A stretch of 64,000 nt of DNA, taken from the NCBI GenBank assembly GCA_963669435.1, contig OY770025.1:124001-188000 (forward strand), written 5' to 3'. This document shows, piece by piece, positions 55,023-62,180 of the stretch. The notes under the pieces were generated by a model. That model did not search any database, was not told the origin of the DNA, and saw only the letters and a program-made list of their open reading frames with translations. Both the position numbers and the translations under genes were made by a program. The DNA is from CALJFL01 sp963669435. GTDB taxonomy: Bacteria > Pseudomonadota > Gammaproteobacteria > Pseudomonadales > Halieaceae. Numbering within the stretch: position 1 is the first letter of the stretch; the number at the start of each line of letters is the position of its first letter.

Positions 55023-56177
55023 TCACGTACTTTCCAATTCAGAATAGACAGCTTCCACCAATGCTACTGCGCGTTCACCGAATTCCATGCTGCTCGGGCC
55101 GAGTCGATTCGGCACGTAGCCAAAGCCAAGCCGGTGTTTCGGGTCTGCAAAGCCGAGTGAACCGCCGGCACCAGCGTGTCCAAAGCCCGCTGAGCTACCG
55201 AAGGTTGATTCAGGCGTGTCTCGGGACAGCATGAAACCGAGTCCAAAACGCGTATTGGAACCCATCAGCCCGTCGGGACCATTTACCTGCTCGCGTGTTG
55301 CCAGGGTGATTGCTTCAGGACTTAATAGGCGCTGACCGTCCAGTTCACCACCACAGGCAAGTGCGCCATATACACGAGCCAGTGCATGCGCGCCGGCATG
55401 CCCGTTAATTCCAGGCACCTCAGCTCGACGAAAACGTGGATCATTGTGGTCACCCAGTCCCGCCGGATTAGCGAATGCCAGTATCAGCGGCGATTCCGGG
55501 TCAAACTCCATACCATCCATGAACTCCGGTGGGGGCGACAACTGGGTGACACTCGCTGTACGAGCGATCTCGGCATCGCCCAACCCAATGTGCAGATCCA
55601 CTCCAAATGGCTTCGCGATCTCCTCTCGAAAGTACGTCCCAAGGCTGCGACCAGACACGCGGCGCACTACCTCACCAACAAGCCACCCGAAAGTCACCGC
55701 CTGGTAAGCATGTTGCTCACCAGGTGTCCACCAGGGTTCCGCAGCCGCGAGCGCGCCCACCACTGCGTCCCAATCATAAAGTGCTTCCGGCGGCAAGGGC
55801 TCCCGGATCGCGTGGAGGCCAGAGCGGTGACAAAGCAGCCAGGAAACCGGTATCTCACTTTTACCTGCTGCGGCAAATTCCGGCCAGTAATCCGCAACCG
55901 GTGCATCCAGATCAAGGAATCCTCGATCAGCCAGCTGGTGGGCACAAAGCGCCACCATACCCTTTGTCGCCGAATAAAGCATCGCGATAGTGTCCCTTTG
56001 CCACGGTTGCGAGCGCTCCGAATCAGCGTACCCCGCCCACAGGTCGACTACCGGGAGGCCATCCAGCGTGACGGAAAGTGAGGCCCCCAGCTCATCCCGG
56101 CTACGGAAGCCCTCTGCAAATTCAGCCTGCACCTTGCTAAAGCGGGTATCGCAAGTTCCGTGAATCTCGACTTCCAT
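55023..56177 (-). CDS. Cytoplasmic serine hydrolase (EstB/beta-lactamase-like esterase)
   Basis: A 384-residue class C beta-lactamase-fold enzyme without a signal peptide. The catalytic pair is S69-A-T-K72 (LYSATKGMV), with Y158 as likely general base and a GHAGAGG motif near the C-terminus in place of KTG. These features are typical of EstB-like esterases acting on esters, not antibiotics. GAGGAAG precedes ATG 56177. It is driven by promoter C, which carries the same motif as sites A and B, so it is the best candidate for an intact target of the MerR protein encoded 0.5 kb away. Confidence 0.88.
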   Translation of the reverse strand: MEVEIHGTCDTRFSKVQAEFAEGFRSRDELGASLSVTLDGLPVVDLWAGYADSERSQPWQRDTIAMLYSATKGMVALCAHQLADRGFLDLDAPVADYWPEFAAAGKSEIPVSWLLCHRSGLHAIREPLPPEALYDWDAVVGALAAAEPWWTPGEQHAYQAVTFGWLVGEVVRRVSGRSLGTYFREEIAKPFGVDLHIGLGDAEIARTASVTQLSPPPEFMDGMEFDPESPLILAFANPAGLGDHNDPRFRRAEVPGINGHAGAHALARVYGALACGGELDGQRLLSPEAITLATREQVNGPDGLMGSNTRFGLGFMLSRDTPESTFGSSAGFGHAGAGGSLGFADPKHRLGFGYVPNRLGPSSMEFGERAVALVEAVYSELEST

Positions 56178-56212
56178 GGTACTTCCTCATTCAGTGGATG
56201 GGTTAGATAATA

Positions 56213-56243
56213 GATAGTATAAGTATCCATTATCTAAAGTCAA
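56213..56243 (-). promoter_or_regulatory. Promoter with GATA-N3-ATACTATC motif, site C
   Basis: Reading leftward: TTGACT (56243-56238), 18-bp spacer, TACTAT (56219-56214). The motif GATACTTATACTATC spans 56227-56213. It sits inside a larger inverted repeat with 12-bp arms and one mismatch, spacing 7. It is about 40 bp upstream of the serine hydrolase start and overlaps the end of the TonB receptor remnant. Confidence 0.75.
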
Positions 56244-56555
56244 GCACTGGCCACCCAATCCGATGTTTCTTTGACTTGCAGGTTAGGCACCATTCCTGCC
56301 AGCTCCAATGGAGTTCGATTTGTGGCTTGCTCAATATCGAGATCACTCAAAGCGACAATCGAGGCGGGTATGTCTTGAACATTTTTGAGAACGCAGCAGC
56401 GCCGTAACGCCAATCTTTTCCAACATGGAAATCCTGCAAGTGATTTGCACCTCGCCACCCTGCCCTGACGCGAAGCTGGCAAAAAACCTGGCGGGGAAAA
56501 GCGCAACAATCCGTACTAAGCATGAGTTCAATTTCCGATTTTTCATCTTCATCAT
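56240..56555 (-). pseudogene. TonB-dependent receptor, N-terminal remnant
   Basis: On the minus strand a signal-peptide-like start (MMKMKNRKL, then LVRIVALFPARFF) leads to LEKIGVTA and RSQK. After at least one frameshift it continues as NVQDIPASIVALSDLDIEQ and TPLELAGMVPNLQVKETSDW, which is the plug-domain start of a TonB receptor. The frame ends at promoter C (WVASA then stop); the plug remainder and barrel are gone. It was divergent from the MerR gene, suggesting a former receptor under MerR control whose barrel was lost when the serine hydrolase segment was joined here. Confidence 0.75.
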
Positions 56556-56672
56556 TCCTCATGGGTACTTCAGTGGATGCAGGGCGTCCCCTAGTGCCAG
56601 AGACCGTTAGTTAGATTTCATAAACATCGACTTTCATGCAGCTAACTTTTATGATGGATATAAGCTCTATCG

Positions 56673-56687
56673 GCTATCGATACTATC
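56673..56687 (+). promoter_or_regulatory. Degenerate motif at the merR start, site D
   Basis: GCTATCGATACTATC matches the shared motif with one mismatch (GCTA for GATA). Its TACTAT lies only 5 nt before the merR start codon, and no -35 of the TTGAC type is seen at the right distance. It may serve autoregulation or may once have served the divergent TonB receptor. Confidence 0.5.
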
Positions 56688-56691
56688 TGTT

Positions 56692-57378
56692 ATGAAAATC
56701 AAGCAACTAAGCGAACGAACGGGCGTACCACTCTCGAAAATCAAGTACTACATTCGAGAGGGTCTGCTGCCGGCGGGAGTACGGAGTGCGCCGAATCAAG
56801 CCAGTTATGACGAAAGCCACATCGATCGACTTGACCTTATCCGTGGATTGCGCGACGTTGCAGGTTTATCAGTCGAGGTCGTCCGACAGGTACTGCTGGC
56901 ATTGGATAAGCCCAAGAGAGGCGTCGACCCCGTGGAAATCGCCCTCCTTCAACGCCCCGGCATGACGACGGGGTTGGAAGCTGTCGAGAACGAGCCGGAA
57001 TATCAGCGCGCACTGGCCGAAACAAGGGACTTTATCCGTGGGCTCGACTGGTATACTGGCAACTTCGGTGAAGGGTATATCCGCATCATGGCCGATGCGG
57101 TATACAGGACGAGACAGTACTTGTGGCCAGACTATTCCATCGAGAATCTAGAGCCCTATGCTCGCGCCGCCTGGCGGACCTCAGAGTTTGACGTTACGAT
57201 GGTTCCGGGCGACGACTCTCCCATCCCCGCCCTGGACGACCCCATGACAAATGCGACACGGCTGGCGATTCTCGGCACGATTCTGAGCGAACCCCTGATG
57301 ATGGCTCTGCGAAGCTACGCCAACACGACACGTGTGGAGCGGATCCAGAAAGGGCTACCTCTGCCACCAGTCGACTGA
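56692..57378 (+). CDS. MerR-family transcriptional regulator
   Basis: A 228-residue regulator. Residues 1-70 are a typical MerR winged helix-turn-helix (MKIKQLSERTGVPLSKIKYYIREGLLP; DRLDLIRGLRDVAGLSVEVV). The rest, about 155 residues, is a helical effector region with no metal-binding cysteines, so it should sense an organic compound rather than a metal. There is no ribosome site before the ATG, and a -10-like element ends 5 nt upstream, so the mRNA may be leaderless. Four related promoter-embedded motifs lie within 4 kb, three in front of catabolic genes or their remnants, so this protein is the probable binder. Its family relatives activate by twisting promoters with long spacers, as seen here. 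Confidence 0.88.
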   Translation: MKIKQLSERTGVPLSKIKYYIREGLLPAGVRSAPNQASYDESHIDRLDLIRGLRDVAGLSVEVVRQVLLALDKPKRGVDPVEIALLQRPGMTTGLEAVENEPEYQRALAETRDFIRGLDWYTGNFGEGYIRIMADAVYRTRQYLWPDYSIENLEPYARAAWRTSEFDVTMVPGDDSPIPALDDPMTNATRLAILGTILSEPLMMALRSYANTTRVERIQKGLPLPPVD

Positions 57379-57392
57379 CCAAATAGGGACAG

Positions 57393-57410
57393 TGGTCAAT
57401 GCCTTGACCA
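57393..57410. terminator. Stem-loop between convergent merR and thiolase genes
   Basis: A 7-bp stem (TGGTCAA / TTGACCA) with a TGCC loop starts 15 nt after the merR stop. No T-run follows, so it is a moderate candidate only. Confidence 0.4.
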
Positions 57411-57544
57411 GGACCTAAAACTTTACATTCTGTGTGGCGTTAAAAATCACACGACTACCAGGAGGTTCGCCGACTCGAGCACACCCTAAAAATCATTTAA
57501 TGGCTTATCAATACTGCCTCAAAACAGCGTTCACAGGTTCGCAC

Positions 57545-58777
57545 TTACTGGATCCGCTCAATAATAATCGCCGGTGCCATGCCGCCACCGGCACACATGG
57601 TGACCAAACCACGATGCAGGTCTCGGCGTTCCAGCTCATCGAGCAGCGTACCAATCAGGATCGAGCCGGTGGCGCCTATGGGATGGCCCAATGCCATAGC
57701 ACCGCCATTGACGTTAACCTTATCTCGATCCAGGTCCAGATTGCGAATGAACTTCTCCGCCACTACCGCAAAGGCTTCGTTTATTTCAAATAGATCGATA
57801 TCGTCCAGAGTCAAACCTGCTCGATCCAAGACCTTGCGAGCCGCAGGAACCGGCGCATTCAGCATCAACGTTGGGTCGTCCCCCGCATTCGTCATGGCCA
57901 CTATACGCGCACGAGGTTTGAGGCCATGAGCTTTGGCGTAGTCTGCGGAGGCCAGCAGAACCGCCGCAGCGCCGTCTACCACACCCGAGGAATTGCCCGC
58001 GTGATGAACGTGCTTGATATCTAAATCAGGAAATTTCTGCAACATAAGGCTGCGAAAAGTAATACCACTTTCATCTAGCGGCTGGTCCGCCATTGCCTCG
58101 AAGGAGGGTTTCAGATTCGCCAGCCCACTGGCGGTAGTCTCGGGACGTGGGAACTCCTCGCGATCCAGGGCAAGGCCACCATCGTCGTGATAAACCGGTA
58201 CCAATGCATTGTCAAAATGCCCGTTCTTAATGGCATTGTCCGCCCGCTGCTGAGACACGTGCGCCAGCGCGTCAAGGTCCTCCCGGGAAATATCCTCTAG
58301 AGTCGCTATGGTGTCTGCGCAGAGCCCTTGGTGAGTTTGCGGATGCAACTTACGCAGGTGGGTATTGCCCTGGTCCAGTATCGGGTAAGTATCAAACTGG
58401 TTGGTGAGAGACATCATTTCGGTACCTCCGCCAATGGTCATATCTTCCATACCTGACATGATACTAGCTGCGGCTACGCTTACTGCGGTAATTCCAGAGG
58501 CACAGAAGCGATCCAGAGTCACAGCGCTGGATCGGACATCATACCCTGCATCCAGTGCGCACATGCGCCCCAGATCGCCGGCCTGCGGCCCCATTTGCGA
58601 GTTCGTACCCCAGACGATGTCATCCACCTCACTGGTATCGATCGAATTCCGTTCAGCGAGCGCGCGCAAAACCGCTGAGCCCAGGCGCTGGGGGTGTATA
58701 CCGGCCAATGCCCCCTTTTCTGGTTTGCCAATTCCACGGGGTGTGCGGCACGCGTCAAGGATTACTGCTTCAACCAT
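57545..58777 (-). CDS. Acetyl-CoA acyltransferase (thiolase)
   Basis: A 410-residue thiolase with the acyl-binding C92 (DRFCASG), NEAFAVV with the substrate His/Asn region, the HPIGATG His motif, and the second catalytic Cys in MCAGGGMAPA. It cleaves a 3-ketoacyl-CoA with CoA, the last step of a beta-oxidation cycle. ATG 58777 is preferred since GGAG lies seven bases upstream; ATG 58783 is too near it. It is leftward, like the ligase and hydrolase genes further right, and suits the same pathway. Confidence 0.93.
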   Translation of the reverse strand: MVEAVILDACRTPRGIGKPEKGALAGIHPQRLGSAVLRALAERNSIDTSEVDDIVWGTNSQMGPQAGDLGRMCALDAGYDVRSSAVTLDRFCASGITAVSVAAASIMSGMEDMTIGGGTEMMSLTNQFDTYPILDQGNTHLRKLHPQTHQGLCADTIATLEDISREDLDALAHVSQQRADNAIKNGHFDNALVPVYHDDGGLALDREEFPRPETTASGLANLKPSFEAMADQPLDESGITFRSLMLQKFPDLDIKHVHHAGNSSGVVDGAAAVLLASADYAKAHGLKPRARIVAMTNAGDDPTLMLNAPVPAARKVLDRAGLTLDDIDLFEINEAFAVVAEKFIRNLDLDRDKVNVNGGAMALGHPIGATGSILIGTLLDELERRDLHRGLVTMCAGGGMAPAIIIERIQ

Positions 58778-59180
58778 CTTCATTCTCCAATTGGATCAAA
58801 ATTCAAAAATTTATTAAAAATTGCATCGAGCGCCCAATGCCCAGATCTATCAGGGGCCAAATATAAGGTCACGAAGTAAAATGACCTCCCCCCACAATCT
58901 CGGACAGGTCTAAACTGGAAATTCTCGGCATGGACTACCTGAAACAGAGGAAAACCCTAACAATATTTCTGCAGCCAAACTCGTGTATCCTGACGAAACT
59001 GTTCTGGGCTATTCACCAGGCACCTCAGTATGTTGTCTTGTAATACTTAAAATGGATTGTAAATTTCGCGGTTGCTGACGAACCTGACCTGCCGACGATC
59101 TTAAGTAGAACAGCGCTATGCATTGCTGCTCTTTCACGGCGAGATACCGTCAACGTAGTTCTGAACTATAAAAAACCCAA
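58778..59180. other. Intergenic region, no gene seen
   Basis: These 403 bases between the thiolase gene and the acyl-CoA ligase gene (both leftward) hold no recognisable frame or motif. The GATA-N3-ATACTATC motif does not occur here. The thiolase promoter is likely in the AT-rich first 100 bases. Confidence 0.45.
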
Positions 59181-60755
59181 CTAAATCCAATAGGGTTTCC
59201 TGATATCAACTTTACGGAGTTTTCCTGTTGGCGTTCTGGGCAGCTCTTCAACAAAGTCAATACTTTTCGGGCACTTGTAGTGGCTGAGTCTTTCTCGGGA
59301 ATAGTCGATAAGATTACGCTCCATAACTTTCGAAGCCGACGCCTCAACCTGGAGCTGCACCACTGCTTTTACGTCCTCTCCCATTTCTTGGCTTGGAACC
59401 CCTACAACGGCAGCATCGAATACATCGGGGTGCTCGATCAGGATATCTTCGACTTCTTGCGGATAAATATTGACTCCCCCAGAAATTATCATGAAATCCT
59501 GACGATCAGTCAGGAATAGATAACCTTCCTCGTTCACGTAGCCAATGTCACCCATGGTGGACCAGTTCGGGTGTGTGGGATGCTGGGAGCCTTTAGTTTT
59601 CTCTGGCTCTTTATAGTATTGGAACGATGCCTCTTCAGGGACCTGCACAAAGTAGATTTTCCCCACGGCTCCTGCAGGCAGGACCTGTCCACTATCGTCA
59701 CACACTCGAATTTCAGTAGTGAGCGATCGACCAACCGTTCCTGGATATTTTATCCAATCACTTGGAGAGGCATAGGTGAAGCCAATGCTCTCAGTGCCTC
59801 CGTAGTATTCATGGATAATATCGCCCCACCATTCGAACATTTTGCTCTTCAAAGACTTAGGACAGGGGGCCGCTGCGTGAATTGCCACTAAGTGCGAAGA
59901 AAGATCAAAGGCGTTTCTCTGATCTCTAGGTAGATTCAACATGCGCTGAAACATTGTGGGCACCCACTGGCTATGGGTAACACGGTAAGTATCTATTGCT
60001 TGCAACGCTTTCAAAGCGTCAAACTTTTGCATTATTACTAAAGTTCCGCCAATAGCCGTCGTACCAACAGCGAACACAGCCGCTGCCGCGTGATAGAGAG
60101 GTGCGGGTATCAGATTTACAGTTGAGTCATCACAACCCCAAAGTAAACGCTGCATGACTCCTAGACCATATTCATCGGTACCTACTTCACGGCCGGGTAT
60201 CGGGAAGGCCACGCCCTTGGGTCGTCCTGTCGTTCCAGAACTATATAGCATGAAACTTCCCTCCGGCTGCGGCCCCCTCCATCGCACTGGTGAATACTTG
60301 GATATTTCATCCTCATAGCTTTCATAGCCTTCAATAAGACCATCAAACATGAGGTACTTAACACTTTCTTTTGCGTACATTGGTAACTTTTCTGCAATCG
60401 AACGCTTCTGATACGAAGTTACCAAGACTTTGGCATCAGAGTTCTCAAGAATATAACCGGCCTCATCTTGCTTCAGATTACTGTTAATCGGCGTGATATA
60501 TAGGCCGCTACGAAGAACCGCCCAAACCAGCTCTAGAAAACGGATATGATTCTCCATATAGCAAGCCACATGGTCACCCTCTACCAGGCCATTGTCTCGA
60601 AACAGACGAGCAAGTCGAATCGACCGCTTGTTGAGCTCGGAATAGGTGAGCGAATCACCAGTATCTGAGTTCACCACCGCTACTTTTTCAGGCTGTTGAG
60701 CGGCCCAGTAGCCCACCTGATACGTGCCTTCTACCATTGAATCTTCGTTAGTCAC
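59181..60755 (-). CDS. Acyl-CoA ligase (AMP-forming), FadD-like
   Basis: A 524-residue ANL-superfamily ligase. The P-loop YSSGTTGRPKG is at 171-181, the adenylate motif is YYGGTESIGF, the hinge is FLTDRQDFMIISGGVNIYPQEVE, and the catalytic Lys is in PRTPTGKLRKVD. It activates an acid to its CoA ester. The GTG start at 60755 has a GGAGG site. It is the intact relative of the ligase remnant at 52422-52617. Placed among a thiolase, hydrolase and TonB receptor, it probably starts CoA-dependent breakdown of an imported acid. Confidence 0.92.
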   Translation of the reverse strand: MTNEDSMVEGTYQVGYWAAQQPEKVAVVNSDTGDSLTYSELNKRSIRLARLFRDNGLVEGDHVACYMENHIRFLELVWAVLRSGLYITPINSNLKQDEAGYILENSDAKVLVTSYQKRSIAEKLPMYAKESVKYLMFDGLIEGYESYEDEISKYSPVRWRGPQPEGSFMLYSSGTTGRPKGVAFPIPGREVGTDEYGLGVMQRLLWGCDDSTVNLIPAPLYHAAAAVFAVGTTAIGGTLVIMQKFDALKALQAIDTYRVTHSQWVPTMFQRMLNLPRDQRNAFDLSSHLVAIHAAAPCPKSLKSKMFEWWGDIIHEYYGGTESIGFTYASPSDWIKYPGTVGRSLTTEIRVCDDSGQVLPAGAVGKIYFVQVPEEASFQYYKEPEKTKGSQHPTHPNWSTMGDIGYVNEEGYLFLTDRQDFMIISGGVNIYPQEVEDILIEHPDVFDAAVVGVPSQEMGEDVKAVVQLQVEASASKVMERNLIDYSRERLSHYKCPKSIDFVEELPRTPTGKLRKVDIRKPYWI

Positions 60756-60921
60756 GCCCTTGACCTCCGGTCGGGAAGAACAACTTTTCCGGAACTCTTA
60801 ATTCATTCAACATCCAACGGGAATTGGAAAGAGCGGAATCACAAAGACCATGAGAAAGAAAAGCAAATCTCACTACGTTCTCTGAGAAAAATTTATCGGT
60901 AAAGAGCAATATTTGATTCAT
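60748..60921 (-). CDS. Possible small protein before the ligase gene
   Basis: A 57-codon frame with a GAGAAG site ends 8 bases inside the ligase start region (stop TAA at 60750-60748), overlapping GTG 60755. The product (MNQILLFTDKF, ending FFPTGGQGRD) has no family I recognise. The overlap could couple its translation to the ligase. It may equally be chance, as the ligase ribosome site lies inside it. Confidence 0.25.
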   Translation of the reverse strand: MNQILLFTDKFFSENVVRFAFLSHGLCDSALSNSRWMLNELRVPEKLFFPTGGQGRD

Positions 60922-61056
60922 AACTTCTCTATTCTCGTACTAGGTATTAATCACTATGGTAGTTACGCTGGCGTGGTAAAGAGCGCACGTCACAATTGCA
61001 GGTCGCGACAAACCGCTTGGGCTACGCAAGGAATGCCATATATTCGCGCGCTGAAG

Positions 61057-61932
61057 CTAAGCCGCGTCCAGGAATTCCAACATCCTTCGATTTACGTACT
61101 CTGGGTTTTCTGTAGGAACATGATGTCCACATCCCCGTACAAGTTCAGCTTGTATTCTTGGCATCATCAGGTTTGCTCGGTCTAGTACTCGTTGACCGTC
61201 ATATATAACTTCCTCGTCCCCAACCAGCAGCAGCGTTGAGTTTTTTATATTCATTAGCTCGGTGTCAGAGAAAACGGTAGGCGACACCTTCAATTTCGGA
61301 GATCCAAAACTCATACACAGAATGCTGAAATCGTGAAAGGCGCGTTCGTGCTTGTTACCTTCTGCTAGCATCCATCGAGAAAAACCTTCCATCCTGAATC
61401 TGAATGGCAAAAAAATGGCTGAAAGTGCCTGCACAAAGAACATTGCCGATAGCTTTTGAAAGGTTGCCGCCGGAGCCATCAAAATCATTTTGTTAATTGA
61501 ATCCGGGTAATGGGAAGCCAAATTTGCGCAGAGAAAACCACCATAGGATAGCCCAGCTACGTGGGGCTTATTCAAGTCTAGTCCCGTGATCACTTCCATC
61601 ATCCAGTCGGCTAGATCCTGCCTGTTTTCAGGAAGTGATTTGATCTCGCTCTTTCCCCAATCACCCACAATGTCAACGGCATAGAGTCGGTAGTCAGCCC
61701 CGAGATCCCTGGCATTTGAGTACCACATTGCAGCACTATCTCCTGCACCGGGCATCAAAAGCAGTGGTATACCGTCCTCCTTACCACTGACAATCACGTG
61801 AGTTTTTCCAAGCTTTGTCGGAACGTATACCGACTCGAGTGGTGAACCCCAAAGATCAAGGACCTCGTGATAGGATGCCAGGAACTCTCTCTCTTGCTGG
61901 CTGTTCTTAAACATGGAAATTGAATCACTCAT
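61057..61932 (-). CDS. Alpha/beta hydrolase
   Basis: A 291-residue alpha/beta hydrolase without a signal peptide. The oxyanion segment is LLLMPGAGDSAAMW, the nucleophile S129 is in VAGLSYGGFL, the acid lies in LLVGDEEVIYD, and the His is in GCGHHVPTENPEYV. Proteins of this shape cleave C-C or ester bonds in cytoplasmic catabolic routes. It is leftward, 300 nt before the ligase gene and just downstream of the TonB receptor, suggesting it acts early on the imported compound. Confidence 0.88.
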   Translation of the reverse strand: MSDSISMFKNSQQEREFLASYHEVLDLWGSPLESVYVPTKLGKTHVIVSGKEDGIPLLLMPGAGDSAAMWYSNARDLGADYRLYAVDIVGDWGKSEIKSLPENRQDLADWMMEVITGLDLNKPHVAGLSYGGFLCANLASHYPDSINKMILMAPAATFQKLSAMFFVQALSAIFLPFRFRMEGFSRWMLAEGNKHERAFHDFSILCMSFGSPKLKVSPTVFSDTELMNIKNSTLLLVGDEEVIYDGQRVLDRANLMMPRIQAELVRGCGHHVPTENPEYVNRRMLEFLDAA

Positions 61933-62105
61933 CTACAACTCTTCTCATTCACAATGATTGGACTTCGCTCCGCTGGCCCAAGCCAACTACGTCGCGCAAG
62001 CCTACCCGAACCACGACCTGGCTTTCTTGATCAACTGGACCCGGCACCTATAAAAAGTTGCCACCCTAGCTCGTTTCACAAGCAATAGTTTCGCTGCTGA
62101 TTTAA

Positions 62106-62122
62106 TGGCGGTTTTACTGCCA
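62106..62122 (-). terminator. Weak stem-loop after the TonB receptor
   Basis: On the minus strand TGGCAGT-AAA-ACCGCCA pairs with one mismatch and is followed by TTAAA. It lies 60 nt after the receptor stop and may terminate it. Confidence 0.35.
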
Positions 62123-62180
62123 ATAAGGGCAGCAACTAATTAGCCCGTCGCAGCCGCCCCCGACTACGCGTAAATCAAAC

